A DNA stretch of 64,000 nt. Origin: an uncultured Clostridia bacterium. Lineage in GTDB: Bacteria > Bacillota > Clostridia > Christensenellales > UBA1242. How positions within the stretch are numbered: position 1 is the stretch's first letter; the number at the start of each line of letters is the position of its first letter. Below are positions 36,301-38,828 of the stretch, one piece after another. The notes below the pieces were generated by a model. That model did no database searches. It was not told where the DNA came from and saw only the letters and a list, made by a program, of their open reading frames with translations. The stretch lies in NCBI GenBank assembly GCA_934746515.1, contig CAKVFH010000001.1:62001-126000 (forward strand). Direction: 5' to 3'. Both the position numbers and the translations under genes were made by a program.

Positions 36301-38399
36301 GATTTGATAACTTCATAAGAAACACCAACTTCACTTGCATCAACTGTTTCGCCTGAACCATCACTCTTGATTTTGTAAACTTTGAATGAAACAACAAGGG
36401 AAGTATCATCATCATATTTTGAAGATAACACGCTCATGCTTGTTAAATCCAAAACATTATATGCAAAGCTTACTTTTGCAGCTGTTACACGATTTCCAGC
36501 TTCATCGTAAACAACATCGTCTTTAATGTAGAACATTTCACGACTAAGGTTGTCTTTCAAAAATTGTGAAGTTGTTGGAGCTAGGTAATATTTTTTTCCA
36601 TAAAGTGTAACGATTTTTGCAATCATGTTTTTATCATTAACAACACGGTTTTGCAAAACACGAAGATTTTCAGTTTTTTCAAGGTTTGTGTCAGTAAGGC
36701 GAGTTAAATAATCACCATAGAAACGATATTCATCGGTTCCATCAGCGTAAGAAAACTTGATATATTGACCAAATTCAAGTCCTTCAAAAATAAAGCTTGC
36801 TTTGTCTAGTTCACCAGCTTGTCCGCTAATTGCGTTTTTGCTTGCGTCATATTTTTGCCACTTAACACCTTTAAGTTCTGAATTTCCAGCTGACAAAATT
36901 TTATCAGCATCAAAAATTGTGCCTTTAAGTGTAAAGTTGTCAACTTTAACGAAGTTAGCATAGAATTTTGTGTTGTTATATTCTCTTGCAGAACAAACGC
37001 GAAGTGTTCCAACTCTGCCATCAACTCCACTAGCCACTGAACCAGAAACTGTTTCAAAAGCACCACTATATGTGTCAAGATAGTCATTGATTTTATTTGA
37101 GTCAAATGTGAAAAGTGCATTAAATGCTTTTCCTTTTGAGCTTCCAAAAATACAGGTATAGTCGTTATCAAAGTCTTCAAACATAAAATCGAGTGAAGCA
37201 TAATTGTTGTATTGTCTTGCTTGATAGAAAGAATCAATATTGTTAAGAGCTAACGAGTTTTTAGCTTTTACTGCATTTGACCATGATTGGAAAGCATAAT
37301 CTTTTGCAACGATACTGGTTGAACCAGTTTTTGTGTGATCTGTAAAGCGTCTTTGAATGGTAACCATTTTGCCGGTTGGGAAATAACCAGTGCAAGATGT
37401 GACATTAGTTTGGCCAGTAACTTCAGAAATTGTTTGGTTTACCATGTAGAAATAGTCATTGTTTGTTCCAAGTCTATAATTTGATTTTGTTGCATCAGCT
37501 TCAACATCAAGATAAGCATAACCATCATCAACACCATTTAAGGAGTTGATTTCAAAAGTCATTTTGTTTGCACCAAAATAGAGTGGTGTGGTTGTTAATG
37601 ATTCACCACGAGCAACATTGGTTTTATCCGTTTGGTTTGTATAGGTGTAAGAGAGAACATCGGCATTATAGCCAGCGCTTAAATTTGCTTTCATGTTTGG
37701 ATTTGGTCTAGCTTTAACTGTCATGCTTCTTGTTGTTGAACCATTTCCAAGTCTTGGAGAAAAACGAAGATAAAGAGAATGATCGCTTGTTGTGGTGTTT
37801 GCAGACACAAAATCCTTTTTATCATTTCTGTGGCAAAGAGAAAACATAGAACTAGCATCTTTCCAATTTTCTGAATTGCTTGTTCTAAAGTAGAATGAAA
37901 AAGCACTCGTATCAACTTCTATGCGTTTTTCTTTACCATTATATCTTCCAGAATTTCCGCCAGTAAAAGATATAGTTCCGCTGTAGTTGATATGGAGCTG
38001 ATATGAAATTCCGTCATAAGTGAAAATATAATCAGGGAATGAAACATCAGTTGCACCATTAGCCATTGCATCTGAACCGTTTTGGTCGTAATTTTTGCGC
38101 AAAGCTAAATATTCGCTATCCGAAGTTGAAACATCGTAAAAGTTACGATAAAACTCCAAAGGCAAATAAAATGAACCAGTAAATTCATTTGTTTTTCCTT
38201 CAGATGTCGCCTCATAAAAAGATAGCGTTGGGGTAACAAGCCTTATGTTTCCATAAGAGTCGTAACCAGTGTTTGCATTTGACTGATCATTTCCGCAAGC
38301 AACCAGAAAAACTGATACAAGCGAAACGAAAATAGCACAGATGCTAAGTAGGATTTTTGATAAAAATTTTCTTTTTAGGTTCTTTTGTGTTCTTTCCAT
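6372..38399 (-). CDS. Giant surface lipoprotein (~10,675 residues) with InlB-B-like and Tyr-rich repeats
   Basis: One open frame of 32,028 bases. The chosen ATG (38399) follows AAAGGTGG; an ATG 36 bases further upstream lacks this. Residues 1-35 are a type II signal peptide, with a basic n-region, a hydrophobic core and lipobox F-L-V-A-C (Cys35), so the protein should be lipid-anchored outside the membrane. The rest is Tyr/Ser/Asn/Thr-rich beta-type sequence. Units of the form NG-x-x-YY-h-x-x-G-x-h-Y recur near residues ~1070, 1120, 1530, 1870, 2180, 7340, 8480, 8770 and 8900. F-x-G-W-Y/F motifs, typical of InlB B-repeat or Listeria-Bacteroides repeats, recur at ~3310-7110 and ~9185. A charged coiled coil lies at ~8640-8715 and a hydrophobic pair at ~10,560-10,610. 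There is no LPXTG sorting signal and no enzyme motif that I can see. It is the only gene of its unit. An adhesion or cell-to-surface role is likely from the repeat type but not shown. Confidence 0.88.
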   Translation of the reverse strand: MERTQKNLKRKFLSKILLSICAIFVSLVSVFLVACGNDQSNANTGYDSYGNIRLVTPTLSFYEATSEGKTNEFTGSFYLPLEFYRNFYDVSTSDSEYLALRKNYDQNGSDAMANGATDVSFPDYIFTYDGISYQLHINYSGTISFTGGNSGRYNGKEKRIEVDTSAFSFYFRTSNSENWKDASSMFSLCHRNDKKDFVSANTTTSDHSLYLRFSPRLGNGSTTRSMTVKARPNPNMKANLSAGYNADVLSYTYTNQTDKTNVARGESLTTTPLYFGANKMTFEINSLNGVDDGYAYLDVEADATKSNYRLGTNNDYFYMVNQTISEVTGQTNVTSCTGYFPTGKMVTIQRRFTDHTKTGSTSIVAKDYAFQSWSNAVKAKNSLALNNIDSFYQARQYNNYASLDFMFEDFDNDYTCIFGSSKGKAFNALFTFDSNKINDYLDTYSGAFETVSGSVASGVDGRVGTLRVCSAREYNNTKFYANFVKVDNFTLKGTIFDADKILSAGNSELKGVKWQKYDASKNAISGQAGELDKASFIFEGLEFGQYIKFSYADGTDEYRFYGDYLTRLTDTNLEKTENLRVLQNRVVNDKNMIAKIVTLYGKKYYLAPTTSQFLKDNLSREMFYIKDDVVYDEAGNRVTAAKVSFAYNVLDLTSMSVLSSKYDDDTSLVVSFKVYKIKSDGSGETVDASEVGVSYEVIKSVTTTIDALGCVKTTVYVSVVMPSNYSIDKYNLVTDNNTYAPTVYANSNSLDTNGKNGTIIKFIDEVDGEIIPCYYFFNTETIASTKITSSNDRSYFKLKDTGEEFVYYYKKLNGTNSYNYMYQSLTTHNMICAVYGTDGSGKVNASASSYTLLKLDKIRDQDNVQSQVAMTRTGYLYSDISGLTEEQLQQLQSSEDCLYYNGSVYFNTQENISFLNFFYFVDQDYAYTGKFELNAGKENEDHTTGTITRYYNEIIFDNNKSYLQSLISDTPFVDYNKSNNSFSLFGPTKTGVNANGEVLDKFIYGITVEQTLNLSLTDFELNLSSDVLRKTATRVYIENYDGDNLNDDEKIYSFYYFNKELYYYKGKIYSTISSDVNQEDWFLVWNSLESEKNQQNYNSISFAISSNFSEMIIGRYGVTINGITYFVNKDQSTGKYKLYVTSELVNEVDVFKELGFAELKSCDIANRKIIFSRYYFGFFYVNPVKNNIYTDIACTKVWNYSDTYVFNREDDGTATIKLSNYFKTRLKIDLYQTTISRSYGSGCAAFNQNLIGKEHYTTGNSLNALQPFDSTVLTNTTGTAQSNSKTISLYVLDSSLDLYTSGSKLFSSVHYEISMDADDKITLSFGSTYDTRLTSHASESSTGSIVTIYGTPGSDHATDDIVAKKFVYGGKTSDSFKYLVISDGKKANQIYNTYFSSSMTSISLSAYESSMKLDALLYNDEYLYPKAIPNFDASNAITGFRNSNDGLNFDLYYDSNYNSQFKVANYYIKNDYMKTLNAEADYNVFFSTTSPVYINGNLRMYKPFVDALMHTSYRVSDDKLVNNGYVVNDNGKYYFAMQKTLSMLENGIIQIEKNVYLNPDDLIIGKVDLYQDENCGTAYTGSLKALYYDGNILIYDTDTSKEANDSTSQVYSCKYEGGHYKLKFAADIKIKQRKTVSGSGSGDWTDEVTSDNTESTCYLYYGIQSYTNAGITYNFSSKPIAKSETVRYDDTNSITTLIMYYPISNFKDLIGVSIFSGKQIETYATADQNTLTANQKKCLPFYNLVKASLDVSCFYYVERLSVSKEVLVVQEYTSESNGQMVTLQTKYIRATQADKVQSFEVSYVDTRSSYTYVTKYFSTSNTTIGDLSDLSDGDGINNELKLIEKFIISNDLSKPNYVDISSDDYNKVKFNGNFYYFSFGSKNVKIDGERYLLKTDPDLANPSKIFVTVTKQTQKGEYYRPTEVVINYASFMQGSGGSGENGKQSLKRKDNNQIIDLYPSSNLSTESGSRVFGNVSNIVSTPTISEAKYEFLLNGSSTYYIDLPIRYSDSLANDPVYYDVLTAYSLYICYSSTSVDTSEPTPVTMYVAATGQGETADAYCFIEQSTNGSRKVLQMLTNSAGDPITYKQMFGDVNKDSFMNVQYAYGNYIDKASIFFNGTNYIINEKGSYYKYETTENAANDVTKISKVETTEPEGKFLLESTSVALNYIFNYEGQFYFCDSNTGEVFVRSDIPAPLTATDSYHFVPYQNVKNNANLTFKYNASTREIRKTNGDLVARISNAVNATVTIFNDDLSIKDTGVNATPYVEDKLTSSIFFYDKNNSTLFKKLEFNDGLFAMSNSVTEFTYNYYSSSDRFEFRPVVQYYAFSNFDLLRSYRLNDDKVEDEVMINTRCYAYYTLDTTEQVIISGRIERRKNTKYYVQACFDYDSQRYIVYQKDGGNYEYLLYNRDYVTKKLLGDTTYKYYYATVDGSGNLVVGAEITEAALYGTAFAAKVREKFLEVKIKNTSIVTYVGDTSRYARLYGTNINNVEIISILGKYSHDAVSGEVVATNTFSSFISKRKLNVPSISKDGLPSGTNYSPFDYLTDEGSYFDIDYTDKTSITQGFPGVRYIDGLPYVNPIFAFDVYHVQGSTSHVELVTGFNNGYYIEILDGFVSHDETGKVPGTLYTDFSAVTFKHTLANLDNNQFDNMYYVVDKETYSSITALRHYSKANPQEHTTFYSYYYSTETDKDSKYYILFEEYTNLTTLEKSFYKGYIKAGESFYKVYSDTLKINECAMNDNDSNIYASDTYTVKMQNGVETKIYTDNIYIIKNGKLAKLTEDDAVIWQSSVYEIKDAPFFDIHTYVQDETTGELILTSDMIGESDNTICNGLVDLDTNVFSNSANVDFSNVVISGLTTGYKVPFDALDSTSLQGYWLESAINIYNEKLDPDKQVYLEVGVDGAILLANPLINFKNETYYRFKEWRIYSKDSAEYMVYNSEATESDSFTDRFNSICRFKSTVSGYYLVLPVYERLYSVSIGMETTTATPNIGGSINITSTSNSTSIDENDHVEDRFLLQYTKENLEVTDTNMFLLFTGNFVGNSPVFAKIGLASDYKTNANAVSILVKEVENSIYKLYFYKGETYHSCLSVDLSEYSSLKAGVLSLVRVVKANSLAYKLNAPGSVVDQVYITYNYKSFRKVSTFFATKKYNTTTHVYDTMMIGMDGYIYEDDSTNEDYMITDILHYRGTVYSVNKNQVYTKKTNPQKFTVANDKLYTFKENSLELHRNIDYYFSESNSFADIIRAGFNYTTKNEDVYYDETYYNSNNNLSSGEFYLADDGKTVNTSIEYKTTYYDRDDTITITAIANSGYRIEGWYLASYDEEYGWVVSDKKVNEQFETNFSDEIIRTEFETNNSSAKSFEIETKGLYPNGSSFTRKYSITNQYYDEFTLRFTNSGKVVPASLKSEYCALYANIGQSRTNPKFVRVYMKGGDREDLYYDEDFRFPVSVSDFGSSKSATTITSLWNSYYIGYMNNYDAIDVVYSFTTSNGIPVVSEEWQIVGSGKRQSTKTTYTQNGQEVYAIFVYNNTTLSYDITYYRSTKGNNFEIDGNQPNVLKINKLHSNIRVVAKFIETFQTYVLCEDEADSGVSVEAIYYFNEDSSKSQVRSNSSGQLMNDDSLVSGTANRNFLGGAVESYGLTKNYTNYNFIINDEEDKSKQISLLNGYYDKSKAGKAGFDAEGFSTSESYLMHYYDEESIVNFQKLSKLSTYTSLTDYRKVKNGTKYNLNEKGKGSFERNAFAMFRTEDKTLTLKNYYFDVGTTLYVLVRLQKGNELTIHSLGLNSNYTINFLIEPNKQLVNESSDTNLKYTYYLLKVTYNNDLEQTEGLTTTMGNENPEYVLHPDKARLVTNQVLSGNNLSLYDSIFDLKVSYSELDNATTDISKNNYLRFKYGTDKFDVKIAFDRNTSLVISNAFAFSKMMAEIVFYNYYQLGAFDNLAPYETRNASQATAYTYKIGNNTFKFSKKDDVSKADFIDEIRKYFVFVFENAYNEQKSNSLEKNFSKALSNINNSLKAFLNKDNALDASAYGLYKSIYELGYYSTVSGNVYINDTLINSILNIEVNKKTLKDTLGLTDYTVSVLWTLENKKFQSIGQFVSQMNQIIYAATSIKNSIRISSATYTSSYYKPYKLSLNSEVSYTDYVKLPSSNFSSIGELYIISIKRLVQYKIDASKLTSNTTGMIYNSTFFAGDGKEEVITKKVFNYSMPALSGKTNYINLSSIKIYTFSVSTAIVDSFSSDNLNADKESDIFITNGAKSANFTQNPYYILDDTIYVGGGIKTSFADYNYIGSAKKLDRSDDPLNYVAGYEKVQQFNLEYYQDGTSDLYAEDQITAGKLNYNSYGSMLFAENTVALWGGLKTYYSGDYSSFGYISQYDKQVLKTTRASTSNAGYALNSGDNYFKIDNGEYVVCRAYDNENGVYTGEYYIYTEDYKTVYIGTTTKVTPEYLEDFEITKAYSFAGWYAQTYNEDNSVWSDLELLSTDMTKPLVTASAANTNIIAMFVALTEFSFSYNKNEFNVSFRDSIDSRNQEIAINESSYIMVEPGDEWIDADSNLYFTDNRGINKYTYSASDWDGGKLKSNKLSSQPGKLLYKYDENMATISGWFFYSSAPVMSINPVGGYRVNDTYQVRIDDNASKNIEFDNSLTYYQTKNNQSAAECSFIDWSMTSNTFVKFPLVRITLDGASGDVDARRSCTVKLSAKKVIFTEFVISNFTYNPDGTAIRDCEFVLYSIKDNGDIDKVFFISDYEENNEGVINTALLDDYLNDTLDEKGSYVSPHYSLNRDIAHNVLYHSDSSQATYKVYGWFDAELNGKLVAAIVYNKTHEELVRNAETNSEAAPPTFKNWKTNESKASNNSTSMLQPTDMVKAVATLKSLFNDTASIDVTSDKFSSVLYANYYYTADTVINTNCSLDENNQVIYQSIARDVTSLVSFKNEFKSINDANSDLVEDDTDMIIPMEIVYYMNYVHYDTEANISSNGILEYNLTNTRMDWGGVGSREFDNHLGDANFKKTITYKFKIDNNSVSGDRKYLSIQVKDKYYVVYDKGKASYYQFVGFYNLVGDKETLLTTNMYYDFLGILPAGTIIARYIKITPLTISITSGGTANVSVNSFVTTEMLGGFVTDAQKDQYTAYKSFLSIKHVNTISEFDGSDYKNYSSTDPTTSDIPHNINYCLYNTSLTVGVVASTGYKLSFAGYRLDTAIALRAVSAGEYYDSTKTYYITQSRKFTSTDFDTYFDDNNQLKSGVNLYYYPDPVYEPFEKDTDPAKTIASGSTISFSGGSTIATISKYREAVAFKFSFEDAYIVTIKQYSLSSLSDSAVATLYTEGAYTRVSETRMSDSDISSLNSEDFIYNRDNIEKMTASIPQQNSFYIYYFSHGSQSLIGVYENGKEIASASKFGSRTYEIDGETYTVYELFYRDVKPAGLPGDVSLEIRFTSSSKLATIIAGMDSTQYSGNNGGVNAKDNSVFKVGNGEGEMKHEFRDSRYYYTLAKIDSEIQYLPENSTVTNEISINSGSIVSYDIHVKDVGTNYAFVYYYYYKKCLPTKLDGNWYSFVYDNQTYYYYFNESNDETKNSAYTEKDLNSTKFSKKVAWHSKDDNSYQNDENYIYVEQVISTKSDAAIAVSSDMVSNADVMKDGTTLLKIYAFFSEVITVRVYKSLDPNDIHPDDYAFYNQKSNEFTSYFDAKIEYKISLSDSTYRSAFIYSDNYDADKGLYYTDVTIARGTNLYITPYINPAVRNRYMSIEGTHIFATLGLEGNNTYLNKDKEGRFVITSNTIGTIGSPANISMRISYYSSYTSTIEKTIEGNKDDGNVGAESKLTDLLKFISVESTVEYATINDRNIALYYTDQNFLSYYEESQLNIGNGDRAFKNIYYYNTSSLTKTYPIHRADFATRHTLKTSIMNGVDAEKLGIVFYGWYLNGYLYSTDREVSVNVSKLGSTESDGINGFVMIHDNDNKIVALCALQRDTAGGNDLYYTFTFAGETRTISRKAVLENITGELSGSLGDYGYVYIPSDNMKFTASYGYYTEVTYDTTPNSTYPTGNRENILVSSIISGNLLKYASHLTTDNPSTIYSKDEFAQFAKYMLDNDGTIGDKDLKNGYTISNILNSYTIADNYYSNPDVAVYARSGTNLYLTAGHTLGFRFTGFTYYISRIQVTVDGKDISYRIIKDQIDDPNFVYRQTLKLTDSADVSYLAISGDIITSNITVIANYENVYDINTFVTTTDDFGYLGPTSNYNANNKVGGTVKVKAYMETSPSTKNEGTFFSKSYNCLQITVNPTSGYTTAGIFINGIYLSVSNLGFDTYGLSGEVTINLQRLFSGEGGGSEFDVTDTIDGTDRTFSAFENNINIEVKFVKNIEVSVRMAVNDIISKSVLSSEYGIVKGGQFDISIALENIYTTIKYSVGQRVELKKGSLYNSKIKYYTSPTSGTEYVFDENDWDKVLYTGTAIPQYYFKGEKTLYYDSMSVITSSDKLTRSIWTGSGTELCTKFIVPFGTKITLKIANKKAYGSNSRLFHFSGWYVYDNNTEIIKNNSKITYSDELTFFAAKDINFNSHSDSSIDILAKYSSYESSYVESPLFSAELIGNNIDTSLSVESIRTIIQNNVLMYNGNKYVFAGWWLKVNDANVADSVRYLMVSDNFDDYPNNLIQTDSLIARFILVKTITIELPNTTDASNANEVISSGSVRSNMYTSYNYVKTNVRDDRILAISTITKDRVQVKIEVLVGTYFGFETAVGSYGSDTATTITPQDGFYYIINSINYERTKDSSLPQNKFPFLSSQVNNFSFNYRNSLQATRDANSDRLSTSAGYIDGKDVNLAQIKKAGKVYDVNSNYNILSAVDNFYTFSFITTTVREDGSLATGEYGGSINYSSIKVKTTGGAEKGDNSSYVFNSTYSIVHSEVSVDSEYVFAGYYVNGQYVDDSFNRKSFDIHLNAASDVVIEARFLKLVTVYVDMRDNGSVTHNKNLSFDVNVSNNYHTNVIKYTIGNTIYSSSSDIPGIDAEAANGTFTITVPYGTKLEFDSNIANSRWYWNSISVNTLMSSNSSISFYVNEDKSLIINYNDVSTIASSNTDLVYQVYSLDGNKVTSTSYGSGGTTFLNTPQTVSIDSKLYIFTGWYRYMSGRLAYLVSATPGSGGVPIEKGTYWARYVEYKNIDVKYSDMSSIHLKGQVTMPYYYVQDSTDNSILGAKFIATDQAVIRMSAPVMSTYYISEIGVENDFKFLDDSLTVESDTPVTGISLPVYGNSIRDSVTLSTNVNEQPNYNLKFGKTGPSMRGYYDNILNDISEDKIVITVNDSKNSLKVTVKPIAPDKVFENDVNSLITVTASDITQDNINNTQKYANEIDYVNIGGTIYYLFEGNYYETLVTYQVTRGGTSPENYYYFISNYTTIGSPGFVTYVGSNKYFLSEDNLTVYVFKNPHTLTTDELNAIADTPVISAVVGKYFSMYTQLTVSLRAEYRNDSFSGFMISYDGKTSYKLYSVEEVGFSFTFTVMSDVYIYAVFGEAKQLSKPNANNGNYGSGEDYGAGTVYTLEFQAGDDEYIDKIRSGSNAMIDFTYDQNSQNKDLFTITMATGSSAEIDLDRSVIVTDSFGQRFFTKVVLKVTTNLAALGVESSYTVTTRPITILHISVTENDASISGYDGSSLNMFYPANYLSEQFSSNFGKYDGKNFVTNARILSYLKDVANYMRVDSSEILISDFVTDPAIKDSKFSNTMLVNKSTGNIQFMDGFSNFDIIKIGGVSAKSAHIDGSFTSAGVWNGENIAYVNTSNMNDDKNNNITYNYKTRGIIRIYIHPAYYNSSNGEYSTELTNSVLTAGVGDDVFALNPFISASDDVTISNYVYDSDEMRTIGGSGTARGVYYYDITYQFAKPLSLVFNSAYLSFDYYCFKNKTSNSYTNLSDYMNTIDNRDVQGTSLGTNDSALSISYGEFMQLFNDSNSISDDLPTLVLHCVGKENVKKTTLELEYTNATLGLDIQIGSAGSTTTYTVLENVRWNEPDSFGKDYGVTNAIDLYPTDETITDSLTISYCTYKSENGKYYFEFIYGQNLIAQQARFNIKLNDFREQDKSSGTDATKLYLYINDSLPYALSCENAYCENKTQEVMFEIQSSIGAIVSWQLGGSFANENIVKIQTQKYYKILYSTNGLSGTIDAPFTLTGDGTAINFGSGTDYANRYAYTFVRDGESVNIKYNILDASKIPVMYVKENALNGVMRKRTDLRYDVCVYNYLTFTSAQARNLSPGTLMTTLSSISSYISNSDLISYTFLPRSNTSFLANFNADANANNKFIFAIIAADNSSSFTIDNGVGNLINTSNDLNSGYNVVAKIIGIGSSISVKQLNTSSQKSYSGYEIHEHEGFLYTEENTETYPSQLYSMNNFDVDNTFNLFAYANRLNADLIYPKQYLFLVKTKEKRHDVLLANKKQTAVPFVDIREVDYIYKTDVDNISSEGSKYFDNLGNVTDVEANAVKDIKIKTTTGKTVHAMSFVFNNKLYYFCDGKIYLESVKDALDDEFVEFNNMEVEYDPRSEGYYFDVDYSDYSITVYELLYLILGEKSEAMVGGTKFESSFANNFTVNENDSFKTMIEKTVDTMPASFKSWYNTSKSIYTLSNGILQYNYQSENYSYAEYREETGPVITLEDGKEITNFVLVGARKIETYYMEDSLARQEKISDYTKKIKKIDMDIFIKNKGLNYVGRDEEIAALEKEKTRLQEKLQDFKNSYTKKTIKRKIVVNSNEDALLEISGDDNSYIFNTDFEDGDSSNVNNIEIKYNYMAAETNKITKYTYNGDEYYLIDGSLYKDYFNPDSWYADVYYKYAIFGSNRFKNRKVACDTSAGTYLYKFIDRFTNILREVYYYKGKFYNNYSGGVYSNEYQFSVTVSDITCIGKTFNFNSSSIETIDKYNYVKIDGTQFYIGSNLKLYSSFPFNETSMVKVNSLETTKIYDEDTYKYMKLHNYYVYPTFIQLGVVKYDIPTFVNKDSSNNPIDPYVLYAQSTDPNDFIKLVLPDCNDVSSKARIYGSDQDGNQGTEYTNYTFSDKFRVNTDYYKTSDNGGTNIIKIYKNITYNKKKYIANVGAINVTGNTQVIPYQYDNGDGTNTSIYFVITQNDAGNITSNMYSDPANFNSSTLIKNSLCIFEGMSYFVRRIDNLGLSTIQVNIASKNDAVYSYRNVDRYTTPSNNQLSLASSQANITSIRAKVYAGYYLKGFLLVPDFVSTGSTYLHYILTSGGNIFDGLQGFEYYSSFNLLKFISVDYECIDNSTNGKVSYESDAKGNISAICYDINLPINGNFTIFAVYAPVMYTIGVTKVDLSSIKNKDDVSILTNNTQPDGTIREGLFSQLYDENSKPEDSTSAGSVRGNMLVEHNGFAMITARPTNGNSYLGYSLAKENENQMTSVRTINTTLKITDETDQRYKDVKTKLFDDSYSISSDYNYSKSLSVVRKYEGGSSNLLNAANYTYFMNQSRTDNGTTDKSKIKILGSGVDQYVKFPEDNNTQKNYIFFGGFTNNLGIYVFFNAISYTLTIELNETERGIYNAEDGSKSEADSYIAYTERYIEEYEKTTNKTWENPAHTYNTTIYGDRNNSTIYDKYFSYYLDDEDYANAVTSDGINDYSFIANIASQGTGDSAGAVETRAYTYKDVSGDDRLVYTLFDNYGTLITAEMEQPSIRSIYKKFMMATPSPILNSMIDFTLSKAAGFLVYKKNSDGQYYIPALARKEVTGGTEMTSAYATSAGDSKQFEIYKDDYGIWVVQSFKYYNIQPKDKLSKTGDQLSEENYSNKITYENKVEKVENYAYLVIPYNQGGSENYVEFNSSFLEENHNPAAGNSCGGKTIYANENFVYTIDFSAAKLDTPADDIFNVKKIKSTDILFSSTGLAYIQISGKSYVVAGRLAKNGEKYINDKSKYELNYVTSLIKKANDPLDSDYELAQEYLRIIVYKTSVDETASKHGFYNITSTNITPGITDKSKFVDYIGTDSTSGEKLYKLKEKLFTISVGGYMIDSSQFTQLSNKITATFKNTEGVEKTFLSSIKFETSTSSIGIVTSITLTLKIYYEDGSLPEVIINQNPALTTAEKKRQDISVANLQRIGIVVDYTYGNDKNALVYSPTTIAERNGTRYDSNITGENDANYIGRGKEANGFFQNLYGGGYSYENGKYFQMPNLNVKVSLIYAYTLKAVNPTVKTVVGNNETGNISMLSRSGASESNPTSIYSTSNVNGFSKIFGRVMSKDEENSENRMIESYSTYFSFIYKSYNLYVINDGQMVLDLLEFIFENTSNNDTRVTATKYYSYISTYNPLSYIQLQMDYLFDDANRSSSFYKYSTFYDFAIGAVNLILNRNSTKADIVSEAKYYIANLPRKYDSRYDDSTTKFLKVSQIDVNALSRTAVSTNFISNHIKQTDLVVSVIEMKERYSQQYFQAGRVGAIANAWNGIKKFFTGKESKPRQDAFGIKAYKYYAPVKTAFTCTVGTPTFTVSDGHVGNALSFNFANADKSVKDQATKFIDDVVSLEHPMAPMATMYQASSNRVDNYLATSTASAAFAAKDFYSSKDKIEAMTPTVTICEDPNLRLPTRFFNLNPLDYKTQYDKVVDTIMVIAYIATAITFAVSQITPIGWIADIAIGLAAVGAGVFLYSTVERIGSDVSKYEAQKALSGVILESRAGLFKQMFGIDTDNNLVQFNRVTEYEIDKMVRDAINSVYK
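6575..6710 (-). other. Hydrophobic hairpin near the C-terminus of the giant lipoprotein
   Basis: The encoded stretch starts around VDTIMVIAYIATAITFAV, continues through QITPIGW and then IADIAIGLAAVGAGVFLY. These are two hydrophobic, Gly/Ala-rich segments separated by a short Pro-Gly turn. They are followed by about 65 mostly charged residues to the stop. The rest of the protein after the signal peptide has no comparable stretch that I noticed. Confidence 0.7.
10800..28500 (-). repeat. Segment of the giant gene carrying InlB-B-like F-x-G-W-Y motifs
   Basis: Clear instances on the minus strand are near 28460 (IEGWYL), 25030 (FAGWYA), 24600 (SGWFFY), 23995 (VYGWFD), 22835 (FAGYRL), 20665 (FYGWYL), 19985 (FTGFTY), 18860 (FSGWYV), 18565 (FAGWWL), 17690 (FAGYYV), 17065 (FTGWYR) and 10845 (YAGYYL). 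Each follows a stretch ending in K-Y/T-Y-x-F or similar and precedes a basic or polar turn, as in InlB B-repeats. Spacing is irregular (about 0.3-6 kb), so the copies are old and diverged and not recent tandem duplications. Confidence 0.6.
12260..12490 (-). other. Coiled-coil island within the giant lipoprotein
   Basis: Residues ~8640-8715 switch from beta-type to strongly charged helical sequence, for example SDYTKKIKKIDMDIFIKNK and EEIAALEKEKTRLQEKLQDF with hydrophobics at heptad spacing. It is the only such segment noticed in the protein. Confidence 0.6.
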
Positions 38400-38435
38400 C
38401 TTTCCACCTTTCTTTAGTTTGTTTAATTCGAGCAA

Positions 38436-38828
38436 AATATATTATTATATACATAACATATTCTATCAAAAACATGTTTTTTTTCAAAGCAAAAACCGAC
38501 AAAATTTTTCATATTTTTTTGGTTTGTTATTAAACTAAAATCAATATTTGCATATATTTTTTAGTTATATTTTGTAAACTATTCGTCTATTTTGTTTTAT
38601 TATGGGGTTTTTGCTGGTTTTTTGCTTAAAAATTTTGTAATATTGACATAACAAACTCAATTTTTATATAAAAATTTTTTTGGTTAATTTGACCATATTT
38701 TATTTTTTTTATAAAATTGTGTCATGGTTAAAATCTGATTTATAAAAGAGTGGTTAAAATAAAAATTGCAAGCTCAAATTTACAAAAAGCTTTTGGCAAA
38801 TTTTCAAAGGAGAACAGGAGAATAAACA
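38436..38828. promoter_or_regulatory. Divergent regulatory region between giant lipoprotein and phage cassette
   Basis: No gene is visible. On the plus strand TTGACA (38643-38648), 16-base spacer and TATATA (38665-38670) form a likely promoter for the HTH gene, leaving a ~150-base leader. A second TTGACC (38689-38694) has only a poorly spaced -10. On the minus strand TATAAT (38449-38444) is a good -10 for the giant gene with a weak -35, giving a leader of about 38 bases. The short phrase TGGTTAAAAT occurs twice (near 38725 and 38751). The region is extremely AT-rich with many T runs. Confidence 0.5.

Noticed and set aside
36806..37237. 143-codon alternative minus-strand frame within the giant gene
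   Set aside because: It is in another frame of the same strand as the giant lipoprotein, with biased composition and no start signal.
6372..38399. Giant gene as a nonribosomal peptide or polyketide synthase
   Set aside because: It has a lipoprotein signal peptide and Tyr/Ser/Asn-rich beta sequence, with none of the carrier, condensation or adenylation motifs.
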